From assembly GCA_019096155.1 (NCBI GenBank), contig JAHCVI010000001.1:4278001-4342000 (forward strand): 64,000 nucleotides of DNA. Direction: 5' to 3'. The stretch comes from Staphylotrichum longicolle. Lineage: Eukaryota > Ascomycota > Sordariomycetes > Sordariales > Chaetomiaceae. The notes under the pieces were generated by a model. That model saw only the letters and a program-made list of their open reading frames with translations. It had not been told where the DNA came from and made no database searches. Below are positions 1 through 9,281 of the stretch, piece after piece. The position numbers and the translations under genes were made by a program. Numbering within the stretch: position 1 is the first letter of the stretch; the number at the start of each line of letters is the position of its first letter.

Positions 1-89
1 GCGTCGCTGTACTCTTTCGCGCACCGGATCGCCTTCGCGAGCAGCGGCAGCAGGCCTGCGATGCCCAAGGCGAGAGACGCCGGATCCAT
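1..89 (-). CDS. 5' end of a fungal STAND/ankyrin-type protein (partial)
   Basis: Reading the minus strand from the ATG at 89 gives an open frame to the window edge that begins MDPASLALGIAGLLPLLAKA. That hydrophobic helix directly after MDP is typical of the N-terminal domain of fungal STAND/NACHT, ankyrin and HET-related proteins, which often begin MDPLSxxxGxxGLL. Only 29 codons are inside the window, so neither the full domain content nor the function can be known. The ATG is preceded by ordinary non-coding sequence. It could instead be a chance frame, but the fit to this N-terminal pattern is good. Confidence 0.5.
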   Translation of the reverse strand, partial: MDPASLALGIAGLLPLLAKAIRCAKEYSD

Positions 90-641
90 AGCAAAGGAAT
101 CTTTGAGAGCAAACACTGACTGGCAGTTCAAGTGAATGAACTGTCGAGACGCGTCGATCGATGACAGTTCAGGCAACCTGTAGTTGGATGGGGCTCGCAG
201 CCAAGCGCTGCCTGACTGCCTGGAGGCCTTGCGGCGAGAAAGCGGGCTTAGACTGACCCCACTCGCGATGAGACTCTGCGTGACTAGGTAGAGCACAATG
301 ATGAGGGGACAGTAGCGTAGGTATTGGCTACTGTGGCTGACTGCGCCCCAGCACCCGCAGCAGCACCCATCTTGGCTATCGTTGTGGTTGGTGAGGACGC
401 ATCTGAGCATATGAGGCACTCATTGTCGCCTCGTCGTTGAGGACGCATTTTGATAGCGCTGCCAACAACCGGACTTGCATCCACACCTAAGGTACCTGAG
501 GTTATTTTACTTCTCTTCCCGCTCGGCTGCTCCCTTACAGATATCAATCAAACCATTCAACCTTTCCATTGCTGGCCTTCCTGAAAGCGGCCAGCGGTAA
601 CTCTCGGGCCAGCAACCTCCAACTGCACAATAGCAGGCGTA
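90..641. other. Intergenic, divergent promoter region
   Basis: This stretch lies between two divergently transcribed genes. No convincing coding frame, RNA gene or long repeat is visible. It presumably holds the promoters of both neighbours, but no clear TATA box was identified. Confidence 0.5.
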
Positions 642-1669
642 ATGCCGGCAAATACACAGTGTTTCACATCTCTCACGCAGCTTGAGCTGATAAGAGAAAG
701 GACTCTGTCTCAACAGGACACAAACATTCTCGGCGCCCTTGCTCTCGGGATACAACCTGCCACGGCAGAGGCCGCCTGGGCAGCGGCTCGCCAGCTTGAC
801 CGACTCTGTCCCTCTCTTGCGAACGAGGAAGACGTGCTGAACTACCTCTGGGAGGTCTGGCATCTCGTCCTGGATGCTGCCCGGAGCCCCGACGTCAGCG
901 ATGAGGTGCATATTCGCCTCGTGACCATCCTGGAACATCTCCAGCAGTGCGCAAAAGGTGAGATTGACGTCTGTGGTGTGAGTTCCCTTGACCCTTTCGT
1001 CGTTGCCCCTGAGAAATTGTTGCTAACTACCGGTATGAACAATTGCAGCACCAAGAACGACTATGGAAAGACTTACCTCTCTTCCATACTGAGTTTGCGG
1101 AGTATGACAATGGTATGTTGTTGGCGGATGGCTTGAGTTGTCTTCGTGTTGAGTGTAGCTGACGTGCTTTTAAAACAGATCCAGGTCTCCAAGGAGAAAG
1201 TTTGACGCCGAAAACGATTCGGATATGGCAAAACCTTAACTTGTTTGCGGCTCGATGCTTCGGCGCAGGGGTGCTGCGTGCCTACCCACAAGCCACAGAC
1301 GCCCTCCGACTTGCACTCGAAGACGAACTAAGCCCCTCGTCTCAGGTGGGCATCGCAGACTGCCGAGTCCAAATCGCCTGTACTTGGGTCTTCCATGGAT
1401 CCAAACCTCTTCTCTGGTGGGCCAAGGACAACATCGGCTACATCGATGTGCCATCGACTGACACGAAGAACTACTTTATGCGAGGTCCATTGTATGATGG
1501 GCCAGCAACCATGTGCTTCGAACGCTGGCACTTCTGGATCAGTCGCTTCGGAGAGTTGGCCAAGGCATCATCGGGGCTGGGCGACCACACTCGGCAGCTT
1601 GCGGCTGCAGCGGCGCGAACGATGAACACGCTTGAGGGGCGTATGGCCAACATGCTCTCAGCGTACTAA
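642..1669 (+). CDS. DUF3632 family protein
   Basis: Three exons are inferred: 642-977, 1049-1112 and 1179-1669. Donors are GTGAGT and GTATGT, acceptors are GCAG and ACAG, and the phases join cleanly to give 296 residues. The middle holds HQERLWKDLPLF followed by an acidic stretch and then WQNLNLFAARCF. This arrangement (LWKDLP, then W-NLN-F-AR) is the pattern of the fungal DUF3632 family, whose function is unknown. The protein is mostly helical with no signal peptide or membrane segment, so it is probably soluble and cytosolic. It is transcribed away from the partial gene at the left edge. The family assignment is from memory of the motif and is moderately secure. The exon structure is well supported by frame continuity. 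Confidence 0.75.
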
Positions 1670-2585
1670 ACGGCCACCTTCCAACAATCTTCCGACTCGT
1701 TTTCCTTGGTGAGTCCAATCGTTGTCATCACTTTCCAACCGGCTGCAGATGCCAGATAGTCAAGATAGCAGAATTCCGAGATTGATTCGCTGCTCAACAT
1801 CGCCTGACCATTCGCCAAGTTGAGGCGGTTCGAGAACGAATCGCCTTGTCTTCAGATACCCGAACGTTGGTTGCTCGGTAGGCGAATGCCATGGGCGGTG
1901 GGAGAGGTTAGACGCGCCATAGTGAGTGGCAACAATCTACCTAGTTGGACCGGCCATGGTGATGTCTCAATCAACAACCCCCATTTAGCAGAAAGTCAGA
2001 AAGTTCACCAACAACGATAGGCCGAGGAGTTTCAGATGACCATGCTGAAATTGCATTTCAACTCCCGAGACAAGCGTTTGGGTGCCTTGATGGTATCAGA
2101 TGACGCCTCCCGCTGTGGGGGTTCTGCCTTGTGCAAGTGACAGGGGGTGGAAGGCGCTACCGCACTGGCGGCAGCTCTGCCTGGCGCTGCCACCACCACT
2201 GTCCCAAACAGGCAGGGCCGTGAGTCACAGGTGATGTTGCGCCAATCGCGTCGCTTCTCGGCCCACCAACACCCTAACTGAGGCCATGCCCGATCAACCC
2301 GGCCGACCAGGCGGCTCACCATGACTCCAACGCCGTCGCAAAGGGGGCCAATAAGGCCCAGAAAGGGCCAATAAGGATCCCGACCTCTGACAGAATGCGC
2401 CCTATTCTATAAGACAAGGTCCTCTTCTCCACGGTTCTGGCGTCTTCCCCTGGCTTCGGTCAGACGTTTTGCGGCTTTCTCGCATCACCGGCGAGTCCTC
2501 ACCTGCGCCAGCTAGGCACACAGCACACCAGCGTCGCTCGACCAAAAGGACAACAACACCGTTTTTCACTGCACTATAAGAGCCG
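1670..2585. other. Intergenic
   Basis: No supported gene is seen. A short direct repeat of the type GGGCCAATAAGG occurs twice near 2345-2378. A TATA-like CTATAAGA lies at about 2573-2580, very close to the chosen start of the next gene, which hints that that gene may begin further downstream. Confidence 0.4.
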
Positions 2586-3734
2586 ATGATGGGTTTGCCA
2601 CTCCTCAACTACTCCTCCATCACCTCACTCACCTGCGGGGACGCCCCTTTGGGTGGGACCTCCATCACCCCGGAGTCCGACAACCCGGACCTGGACCCCT
2701 CTAGTCCGGGCTGTTACCGGCCCCGGCTCCACACCCGACGCCCGCGCCGCTCTTACCAAGACGACCTTTTCCAACACAACGCCAGCTCACACTCCACCCG
2801 AACCCGCCCCGACGACTTCCGCAAAGCCCACCGCTCCCGCACCGCCCGCCTGCGCCAGAAACACACCCCATCCCACGGCCTCGCCCGTCCGGCAGCCGCC
2901 GAAACACACCATGTGAAGCCCCGCAGCCCGTGGGCCGCCGACGCAGACGAGGGTTGTGCCCTGGCACGTTCCGCTATTCAACTCCCCGGAGAACACAAGC
3001 AACACCCCCAGAGACCCCACCGGCAGAACAGCAGAAGCAGGAGTTGCGGGTCTTCGGACAGGCGGCGACCGCCGTCTTTGGAGCGGCAAGACGCGTTTCG
3101 AGATGAGCGGACCGCGAAGCGGCGGAGGGAGGAGTGCCATGGCACCTTGAGCTTCACCTCGGATCTTGAGCGGGTGGGCCGCATGGATAAGGGTGAGGCG
3201 GAGGAGATTGCGGAGCTGTACCGCATGGGATTGCTCTACGACGACGAGCACGAGCGAGGCGAGGGGTTCTCGCTGGACAAGATTGTCCGGGACGAGCCGG
3301 CGTACTCGCTGCGTGTGAGGCCTGCCAAGCCGGGCAGGCGGGGGGAGAGTCAGAGAGCCGACTTCGTTTCCTTGTCTGTTGATTTGGCGTTTTCGGCGTT
3401 CGGCGAGGACGAGGCGTTGGCGTGCTGGCTGTTTGACGGCTCTGAGCAGATTGTGTTGGACGAGATCCCGCGGCAGAGAGAGCCCGTGCATGATACCCCC
3501 CGGTTGACGGTCATTTACGAGTTGGTCGACAATGTTTCTGAGATGTCGGCCGACGATTTCCTTGATTCTGTTTTGGTTTCTGAGATTTCTTGTTTGGAGG
3601 AGGAAGACGAGATGGCTTGGGCAGTGATTGGTGGGATTAATGAGAAAGATGCAGTGCCTCCGGCAACAGCAGTGGTGGAGGTGGAGGACGACGACGCTGA
3701 CCCCTGGGTTGTGCTGGGCCAGGACGGCTCGTAG
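2586..3734 (+). CDS. Hypothetical protein with acidic C-terminus
   Basis: A single open frame of 382 residues. The first 190 residues are low-complexity, basic and rich in Pro, Ser, Arg and His. From about residue 195 the composition becomes protein-like: a helical segment around MDKGEAEEIAELYRMGLLYD, a middle rich in charged residues, and an acidic tail ending in DDDADPWVVLGQDGS. The tail pattern (acidic run, then PWVVLG) recurs in uncharacterised ascomycete proteins. No catalytic motif, signal peptide or membrane segment is visible. The N-terminal half is the weak part. Because a TATA-like element sits just upstream of 2586, translation may start at a later ATG, for example the in-frame one at 3183. 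Function unknown. Confidence 0.5.
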   Translation: MMGLPLLNYSSITSLTCGDAPLGGTSITPESDNPDLDPSSPGCYRPRLHTRRPRRSYQDDLFQHNASSHSTRTRPDDFRKAHRSRTARLRQKHTPSHGLARPAAAETHHVKPRSPWAADADEGCALARSAIQLPGEHKQHPQRPHRQNSRSRSCGSSDRRRPPSLERQDAFRDERTAKRRREECHGTLSFTSDLERVGRMDKGEAEEIAELYRMGLLYDDEHERGEGFSLDKIVRDEPAYSLRVRPAKPGRRGESQRADFVSLSVDLAFSAFGEDEALACWLFDGSEQIVLDEIPRQREPVHDTPRLTVIYELVDNVSEMSADDFLDSVLVSEISCLEEEDEMAWAVIGGINEKDAVPPATAVVEVEDDDADPWVVLGQDGS

Positions 3735-4614
3735 CAGGTCCGCCACATGGGATCCCTGACTGCCCTGGATCTCGGCCGGCATGCGGCTGCGGCTGCACCC
3801 GGATTGGCCCTCTGGCGGTCCAGCACACCAGGCGGATGGCGGAGTTGTCCAGGGGGATGGCAAGTTGTGTGCTCGTGGCCACGGCTGCTGAGCTCGCTTG
3901 CTCCCTCAAGGCGGGTTGTACCAACATTTGTACTCGCAAGCATCATGGCGGTTGCCGGAGCGGGCTGCATTGCTAGGGGCTTCATTTCTTTCATTCTTGG
4001 GAGCATTCTGTTTTAGATTTTATGAGATGATGACATGCGGCCCGAAAAGGGTTCAGATAAATCTGTTGCTGGGGGGGGATTCACATTGTCGTGACTTTGC
4101 TTCTGGTCTTTTGTGCTCGAACGATAGGTCTCAAAAGCCAACTCAAAACGGATGCCACTACTCTACACGAAAGATACATGAACTGCTTTTTTCCTCGAGC
4201 GATATTTCGGTCATCCAAACCAAAAACGCAATGATCTTGCTTTCTTCCTTGTTCCCGACCGTTTATGTGTATCGCTTATTGCGTGTTTATATTTTCTTTT
4301 TCTCCTTTTCTTCGTCCCTCACATCTTTTTCCATCATGCCTCGTTGTTCTTTACCTACCCCCTTCGACCTTTCCCCCTTCTCCCCAGAAATAACAACACG
4401 CAAGGCGCAAATTTGATTACATCTGCAGGACGCCCTTCATTTAACAACTGCGCGGAGTCAGCGATCGGATAACCAAGGCTTGGGCCCGGCCGGCATCGGC
4501 TCAAGACGGGTTTCAGCGTTGCATAAAGCTCACGTTGCCGAGTCGAAGTGACTCCCCTTGACTCACGACAAAACCAGCCACACAACTCGCAACACAAGCT
4601 TTCCCCCACACACA
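3735..4614. other. Intergenic and promoter of the PEP mutase-family gene
   Basis: No convincing gene. The segment 4240-4400 is pyrimidine-rich, a usual feature of filamentous-fungal promoters, and CT-rich sequence continues toward the ATG at 4615. Confidence 0.4.
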
Positions 4615-5427
4615 ATGGCCACTGGCGTTCCCGTCCCCTCCATTACGGCCCTCGCTGCCCAGGCCACAACCTTCAAGTCCCTCCACACCCCGGGCAAACC
4701 CATCCTCCTCGCCAACGCATTCGACGCCACCTCGGCGCGCATCATCGGCTCCCTCCCGGGTTGCCGCGCCCTCGCATCCGCCAGCTACGCCCTCGCCAAG
4801 TCAATCGGAACCACCGACGAGCAGCTCACCCTCGAGCAAAACTTCACCTTGCTCGCCCCCATCGCCGCTGTCGCGCACGAGCTCGGTCTGCCCCTCACCG
4901 TCGACATCCAGGACGGGTACGGCGACCAGCTGGAGAATGTCATCCGTCGGGTCATTACAGAGTTAGGAGCTGTTGGGGTGAACCTGGAGGACTCGCACCA
5001 CGAGGATGGGCGGATCATGGAGGAGGGGGAGGCTGTGGGGAGGGTTGCAAGGGCGGTGGGAGTGGCCAGGGAGCTTGGGGTGCCGGACTTTGTGATCAAC
5101 GCCAGGTCGGATACGTTTCTGATGGGTGGGGATTTGGAAGAGTCGATTCGGCGGGGGAGGAAGTACCTCGAGGCGGGGGCCACGACGGTGTATGTGTTTT
5201 GGCCGCCGAGCAAGGAGATGGTGGAGGCAGATGTCAAGCGAGTGGTTGATGGGCTAAATGGGAGGGCAAACATTCAGCCCAGGAAGGTTTCGCAGGTGCA
5301 GACCAAGGCCTTGACGAGCGCGGATGTTGCTCGGTTGGGCGCTGCGAGGGTCAGCGTCGGGCCGCAGCTGTTTCACGCTGCTGCAGCAGCAATCACTGCC
5401 GCGGCGAATGAGGTGTTTGGCTTATAG
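4615..5427 (+). CDS. Isocitrate lyase/PEP mutase superfamily protein
   Basis: An intronless frame of 270 residues. The ATG at 4615 was preferred to the in-frame ATG at 4558 because its context, CACACAATGGCC, is a strong fungal start and the fold begins right after it. Visible family features in order are NAFDATSARI near the N-terminus, the metal-binding block VDIQDGYGD, VNLEDS, INARSDTF, and a C-terminal SVGPQLFHAA. These are the markers of the PEP mutase / carboxyphosphonoenolpyruvate mutase-like branch, TIM-barrel enzymes that make or break C-C or C-P bonds next to a 2-oxo acid using Mg2+. The catalytic KKCGH motif of true isocitrate lyase is absent, so a glyoxylate-cycle role is unlikely. 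The substrate cannot be predicted. Predicted soluble, with no targeting signal. Confidence 0.85.
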   Translation: MATGVPVPSITALAAQATTFKSLHTPGKPILLANAFDATSARIIGSLPGCRALASASYALAKSIGTTDEQLTLEQNFTLLAPIAAVAHELGLPLTVDIQDGYGDQLENVIRRVITELGAVGVNLEDSHHEDGRIMEEGEAVGRVARAVGVARELGVPDFVINARSDTFLMGGDLEESIRRGRKYLEAGATTVYVFWPPSKEMVEADVKRVVDGLNGRANIQPRKVSQVQTKALTSADVARLGAARVSVGPQLFHAAAAAITAAANEVFGL

Positions 5428-5683
5428 AGGCAGACGAAACTTGAGTCACTTGAAAGCAGAATATTTCGGGACACTTTGTTGCGACGAGAGCCAACTGAGA
5501 ATGAGTGAACCCAGGGATACAGGGCAACAAAACACGATCACCACCAAAGTTGTCTCGGAGAGTCATCAAGGATTGATCATGATATGGCTTTTCTTGGGTT
5601 TACAAAGCATGGTGCCAACAAGTGAAATGGCTCCAAAGCCACTTACCTTTTCAGAACAAGAAGAAGAAGACGAAGAGGGCTTT

Positions 5684-5790
5684 CCTCTTCCTCTTCCTCT
5701 TCCTCTTCCTCTTCCTCTTCCTCTTCCTCTTCCTCTTCCTCTTCCTCTTCCTCTTTCACTCTTTCATTCTTTCATTCTTTCATTCTTGCT
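5684..5790. repeat. Hexanucleotide (CCTCTT)n microsatellite with TTCATTC tail
   Basis: About 70 bases of nearly perfect CCTCTT units run from 5684 to 5755, followed by roughly four copies of a TTTCATTC-like unit to 5790. The strand is pure pyrimidine over most of its length. Long frames across it (poly Leu/Pro or Leu/Phe) are artefacts of the repeat. The flanking stretch from 5428 to 5984 holds no supported gene. Confidence 0.9.
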
Positions 5791-5984
5791 TTCTCAGTAT
5801 CGTATTCCTCTGTATCTTCCTTCCTCTATTTCTTCTTCTCTTTCTTCCATTCTTTATTGTAAACCAGAGCAATCCCACCAACATGAATTTGTTGAATTGG
5901 ATCTTCCTTTCCAGGCGTGTCTAGTCATGCATTCAGAGAATACTAGTATCTGGTGCGCACTGTGAATTCAGCTGTCTGAACAAA

Positions 5985-6066
5985 GGCCATATGAATAAGG
6001 GCTAGCATACTTGCTTTGGGAAATCAATCTTGCAAGTGGTCCCAGGTTCAAGCCCTGGCTCGGGCT
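5985..6066 (+). pseudogene. Decayed tRNA-Pro(TGG) copy
   Basis: This 82-base stretch aligns without gaps to the intact tRNA-Pro on the opposite strand at 6757-6838. It is identical from the D-loop end through the anticodon TGG and T arm, except for two changes in the intron region. The first 18 bases are heavily altered (acceptor 5' strand, box A and D arm), with several G-to-A changes. The 3' acceptor strand ends CGGGCT instead of CGGCCC. The acceptor stem and A box are therefore broken while box B (GGTTCAAGCCC) is kept. It is most simply a tRNA gene copy that has lost function. Confidence 0.85.
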
Positions 6067-6756
6067 TAAAACATGAGATAAGAGGGCCAACAGCCTTGTG
6101 CCAGGCCATACTCCGGAGCGAGTATGAACCTGCTGTGCACCCCGTCATCGATGTGATTTTGAACAGACCGACTCCCGCCTCTCTACGAGTAGGATATAAC
6201 GACGCCCAGGCTATTTAACCTGCCACAGACCAGGGAGGTTGGATTCCCATGCTGGCAAATATGACATTGTCAGCAAGTGGTCTTCGGTGAACCTTGGAAG
6301 GGGAGAGGGGGGGAACATCTCGGAACCATCGAGATGCGGCCATTGCTTTCATCACCCCGAAGGAATCCACACCTTGGAAACGAGAAAATTTGTGAGACCA
6401 TGGTTTGATGCGAGGTCACCCTCGCTTCTCTCTATACAGTACCCTTTGACTTAAGGTAGAACCAGTTCTGCTATACAGTACATTTGTACTAGCTCTCATG
6501 CCACCTGGGTACCTACACAATGTATATGGACTCGAGGATCACCGGATGGTTGCTACAACTCACCGTGTTGGAGCCCAGCGCTCTGGGGAGGGCGACAACA
6601 TGGCAGTCATTGGATACCCCAAAACAGCAGGAAGCCCAAGGGTCCAAACAGCTGATTACCATGCGCTTAGCGTGGGAGAGATAAAACTGTAGGGTAGAGT
6701 CTCAAAGAACTGATGAATCTCACACATGGCGCAGAGGATGCAGATGAAAAAAAAAG
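6067..6756. other. Intergenic between tRNA copy and tRNA gene
   Basis: No supported gene. Short frames here show no recognisable protein features. The segment separates the inverted tRNA-Pro pseudogene and gene by about 690 bases. Confidence 0.4.
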
Positions 6757-6838
6757 GGGCCGAGCCAGGGCTTGAACCTGGGACCACTTGCACGATTGAT
6801 CTCCCAAAGCAAGTATGCTACCACTACACCACACGGCC
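6757..6838 (-). tRNA. tRNA-Pro (anticodon TGG) with a 10-base intron
   Basis: On the minus strand the gene begins GGCCGTGTGGTGTAGTGG and ends CTCGGCC plus a discriminator base. The acceptor stem pairs with the T-T mismatch at position 6 that is usual in fungal tRNA-Pro. The anticodon stem is CTTGC/GCAAG. The loop reads TTTGGG then an insertion of about 10 bases (AGATCAATCG) before the closing T, which places a canonical intron one base 3' of the TGG anticodon. The T arm is CCAGG-TTCAAGC-CCTGG. Internal A and B boxes are intact. A run of T on the minus strand directly downstream (6747-6755) is the expected RNA polymerase III terminator. Confidence 0.95.
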
Positions 6839-7246
6839 TTCGTTGAAACATAATGTGCAAATGTTTGAATCATGTGGGTTGGTGATGTCGCAGTCGAGTT
6901 GAGCGCCGACTTACACAGTGTGTGTGTTGGCGCACGCAAGTGGCAGGGGCGACTTGGGCTGCTCCTTCCTTAAAGGGCACATTCCAAAATCGACCACCAC
7001 AGTACAATTCACCCATTTTGTTTTCTGGCAGACATTGCGGAATCTAAAAAGCAAAATCCTTTTTCTTTTGGAAAAAGAAAAAGCAACTTATGCTCCTCAA
7101 TCATGCTTCTTCTCTTTCTATCTGTCTTCTGGAACCTTCTTCTCCTCCCAACCCCCCCTCAACTGTCCTCCCTCCTTCTCTTTTTTCCGCTCCTTTGCCT
7201 TCTTCTCTTCTATTTTTTCTTCTTACTCTTCTTCCTCTTCCTCCTC
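6839..7246. other. Intergenic
   Basis: No gene is seen. From about 7090 the plus strand turns strongly pyrimidine-rich and leads into the trinucleotide repeat. Confidence 0.4.
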
Positions 7247-7440
7247 TCTTCTTCTTCTTCTTCTTCTTCTTCTTCTTCTTCTTCTTCTCTTCTTCTTCTT
7301 CTTCTTCTTCTTCTTCTTCTTCTTCTTCTTCTTCTTCTTCTTCTTCTTCTTCTTCTTCTTCTTCTTCTTCTTCTTCTTCTTCTTCTTCTTCTTCTTCTTC
7401 TTCTTCTTCTTCTTCTTCTTCTTCTTTTTCTTCTTTCTTT
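7247..7440. repeat. (CTT)n microsatellite, about 190 bases
   Basis: Nearly perfect CTT units run for roughly 190 bases with one interruption near 7287 and degenerate ends. It sits at the end of a 350-base polypyrimidine tract that starts near 7103. All three plus-strand frames stay open through it as poly-Ser, poly-Leu or poly-Phe, which is purely a repeat effect. Mirror-symmetric homopyrimidine tracts of this size can form triplex (H-) DNA and are prone to length change. Confidence 0.95.
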
Positions 7441-8147
7441 TTATTGTTGACAGGGAACTAACATGGCCACTCCAATCCCTGATAAAATGTTCACTGTAAT
7501 GGTGTCCCTGGACATCTTCAGAGTGGCGTGAATGCAGGGGATGAAGTCATTGCATGTCATGAGCCCATGACACCGAGTTGTTCCTTTCACCTTTGACCTG
7601 TTGGAAACCAGAGCACACTGCTTGAATAGTGTGGATTTCTTTCAAGAAGCTTTGGCTCAAACAGGGAAGATGTTTGTTCCATCTTCCCTGTCCTCATCGC
7701 TGCTCCTCACTCCGACGCCTATCTGTTCAGGCGCTTCCTCTCTTAATGGTTCCACTTACATCATGCGGTATCGAGATTGAAGAATGCATTCTTACTTCAA
7801 GGTTTGCTAAAGACCAATCTGAAGAAGAACCAGGCCAACTTTCACCAAAAGCAGGCCAATGAAATTCTGGTTTATTTCGCCAGAAATTTGAGCTCTTTCC
7901 TCTTGTTCCTCTCTTGCTCGACCGGCCCGAGTTTTGGCGCTTCCCAGGCTTATTCATTGCGAAACCTGCCACCCACAGCCCAAATTTTCTTTCCACCCCC
8001 CCAACTCAAGTTGTATTCCAGTGCTGGCATCAAAAAGACTGGTCTCTGTTTTTGTTTAAGACCTGCTTATTTCTCGACCCTGGGCTACCTTAGCCAACCG
8101 ATTCAAAGCTCGTCAGTTAAATTCTCTTCACGTCTCTTCAGTCCACA
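7441..8147. other. Intergenic and promoter of the coiled-coil gene
   Basis: No supported coding region. The last 100 bases are rich in CT and lead into a good start context, CCACAATGTCC, at 8148. Confidence 0.4.
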
Positions 8148-8736
8148 ATGTCCGACAACCAGACTGCTTCGCTGGCTTTGCAGCTCAAGGCCATGGAGGA
8201 CGAAAATCTCCAGCTCAAGATCGATATCGCCGCATTGAAGAGCGAGCTTACAGAAACCAAGAAAAGCAATACAGAACTCAAGAATGAGAACAACGACTTG
8301 AGAAATCGCCAACTCTTGCTCGAGTCTATCAATGTCGGCATCATGGATGAGACTGCCACGTCCCTCTCGGAGAACGAAGCTCGGCCCATTGCGTCACGGT
8401 CAACGGAGAGCAGTGAGTTTGCCTCATTTTGTTTTCGTCCTCAATACGCGTTGCTAACCGTCAACAACAACAGTGCTGGTGCCTACAATTCCCTGGACCC
8501 AAGTCGGCGTCAGTGATGACGGAGTTCCGTTCAACAAGGAGGACCCGGACAGCTGTTTCATCACACCGACCAACTCGAACGGGAACACTATCATTCGAGC
8601 CCATCAAAATGTCGTCCATAACGTGCTGGCTGAACGGCGCAGGAGGGCAGGTTCATTGTCCTCCCAGGAATGCATCCTCGGTGGAAGCCATGTCACGTTC
8701 CATTCTCCGACCCCTCAGCAAGATGACGATTGTTGA
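8148..8736 (+). CDS. Small coiled-coil protein of unknown function
   Basis: Two exons are inferred: 8148-8412 and 8474-8736, with GTGAGT donor and AACAG acceptor, giving 175 residues. The start context CACAATGTCC is good. Residues about 5-60 form a clear heptad-type coiled coil rich in Leu, Lys, Glu and Asn. The rest is polar, with a basic patch, ERRRRAG, and no recognisable domain. There is no basic DNA-binding region ahead of the zipper, so it is not a bZIP factor. The 3' end is less certain: a second protein-like frame (8730-8936, containing ERDTLDARDNWRDMG) overlaps the end, so an additional intron near 8650-8740 could redirect the reading frame. Confidence 0.55.
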
Positions 8737-9281
8737 TGATGCATTGCGAAGCTTTCGCAACCCCGGAAAGAGACACGCTTGATGCGCGAGACAACTGGAG
8801 GGATATGGGTACTACGATCAAGAACATGGTTGGAAGAACAGGTCCATTGCGGGAAGCATGTGGAACAAGTCGGGGAGAATGTCGAGGGAATCAGTTTAGG
8901 AGGAATGTCACCAGACGAAAGGGGGTGAGCAAGTAGGAGATGTTCCAATTCTACCTCGAACACGCTTCCAAATCCCAGTTTTACATCAACACCGCGTGCC
9001 ACCTGTTGTTTTATCTATCAGGTTGGGTTCCCAAACGGCTGAGAGACAAGCCTCCAGCATTTTCCTGCCACTCACATCAGGAGGCATTCCATCCTTCTTT
9101 TTGAAAGCAATTCGTTGGCACAGACCTCTAGACCCGAGCCGACATCTAGGGAAAGAAAGCAACTCAAACTCCGACTGAAAACAAACCAACTCCAGATGTC
9201 TGTACGTGTATCCGGTCAGACAAAAGAGAAACCATAAGATCATTCTACATCGTCAGTCCACTACAGGCGGGCAACGAGGCC
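8737..9281. other. Intergenic between convergent genes
   Basis: Three-prime ends of the coiled-coil gene and the Zn2Cys6 gene converge here. A possible alternative 3' exon of the coiled-coil gene lies at 8730-8936. Nothing else is supported. Confidence 0.35.

Noticed and set aside
2787..3863. 358-codon minus-strand frame opposite the hypothetical gene at 2586-3734
   Set aside because: Arg/Pro/Gly-rich and without helices or strands of normal composition. The plus-strand frame has a protein-like C-terminal half.
3898..4416. 172-codon plus-strand frame
   Set aside because: Low-complexity hydrophobic translation from a pyrimidine-rich promoter region, with no domain and poor start context.
7090..7499. 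Three plus-strand frames of poly-Phe, poly-Ser and poly-Leu
   Set aside because: All are translations of the CTT microsatellite.
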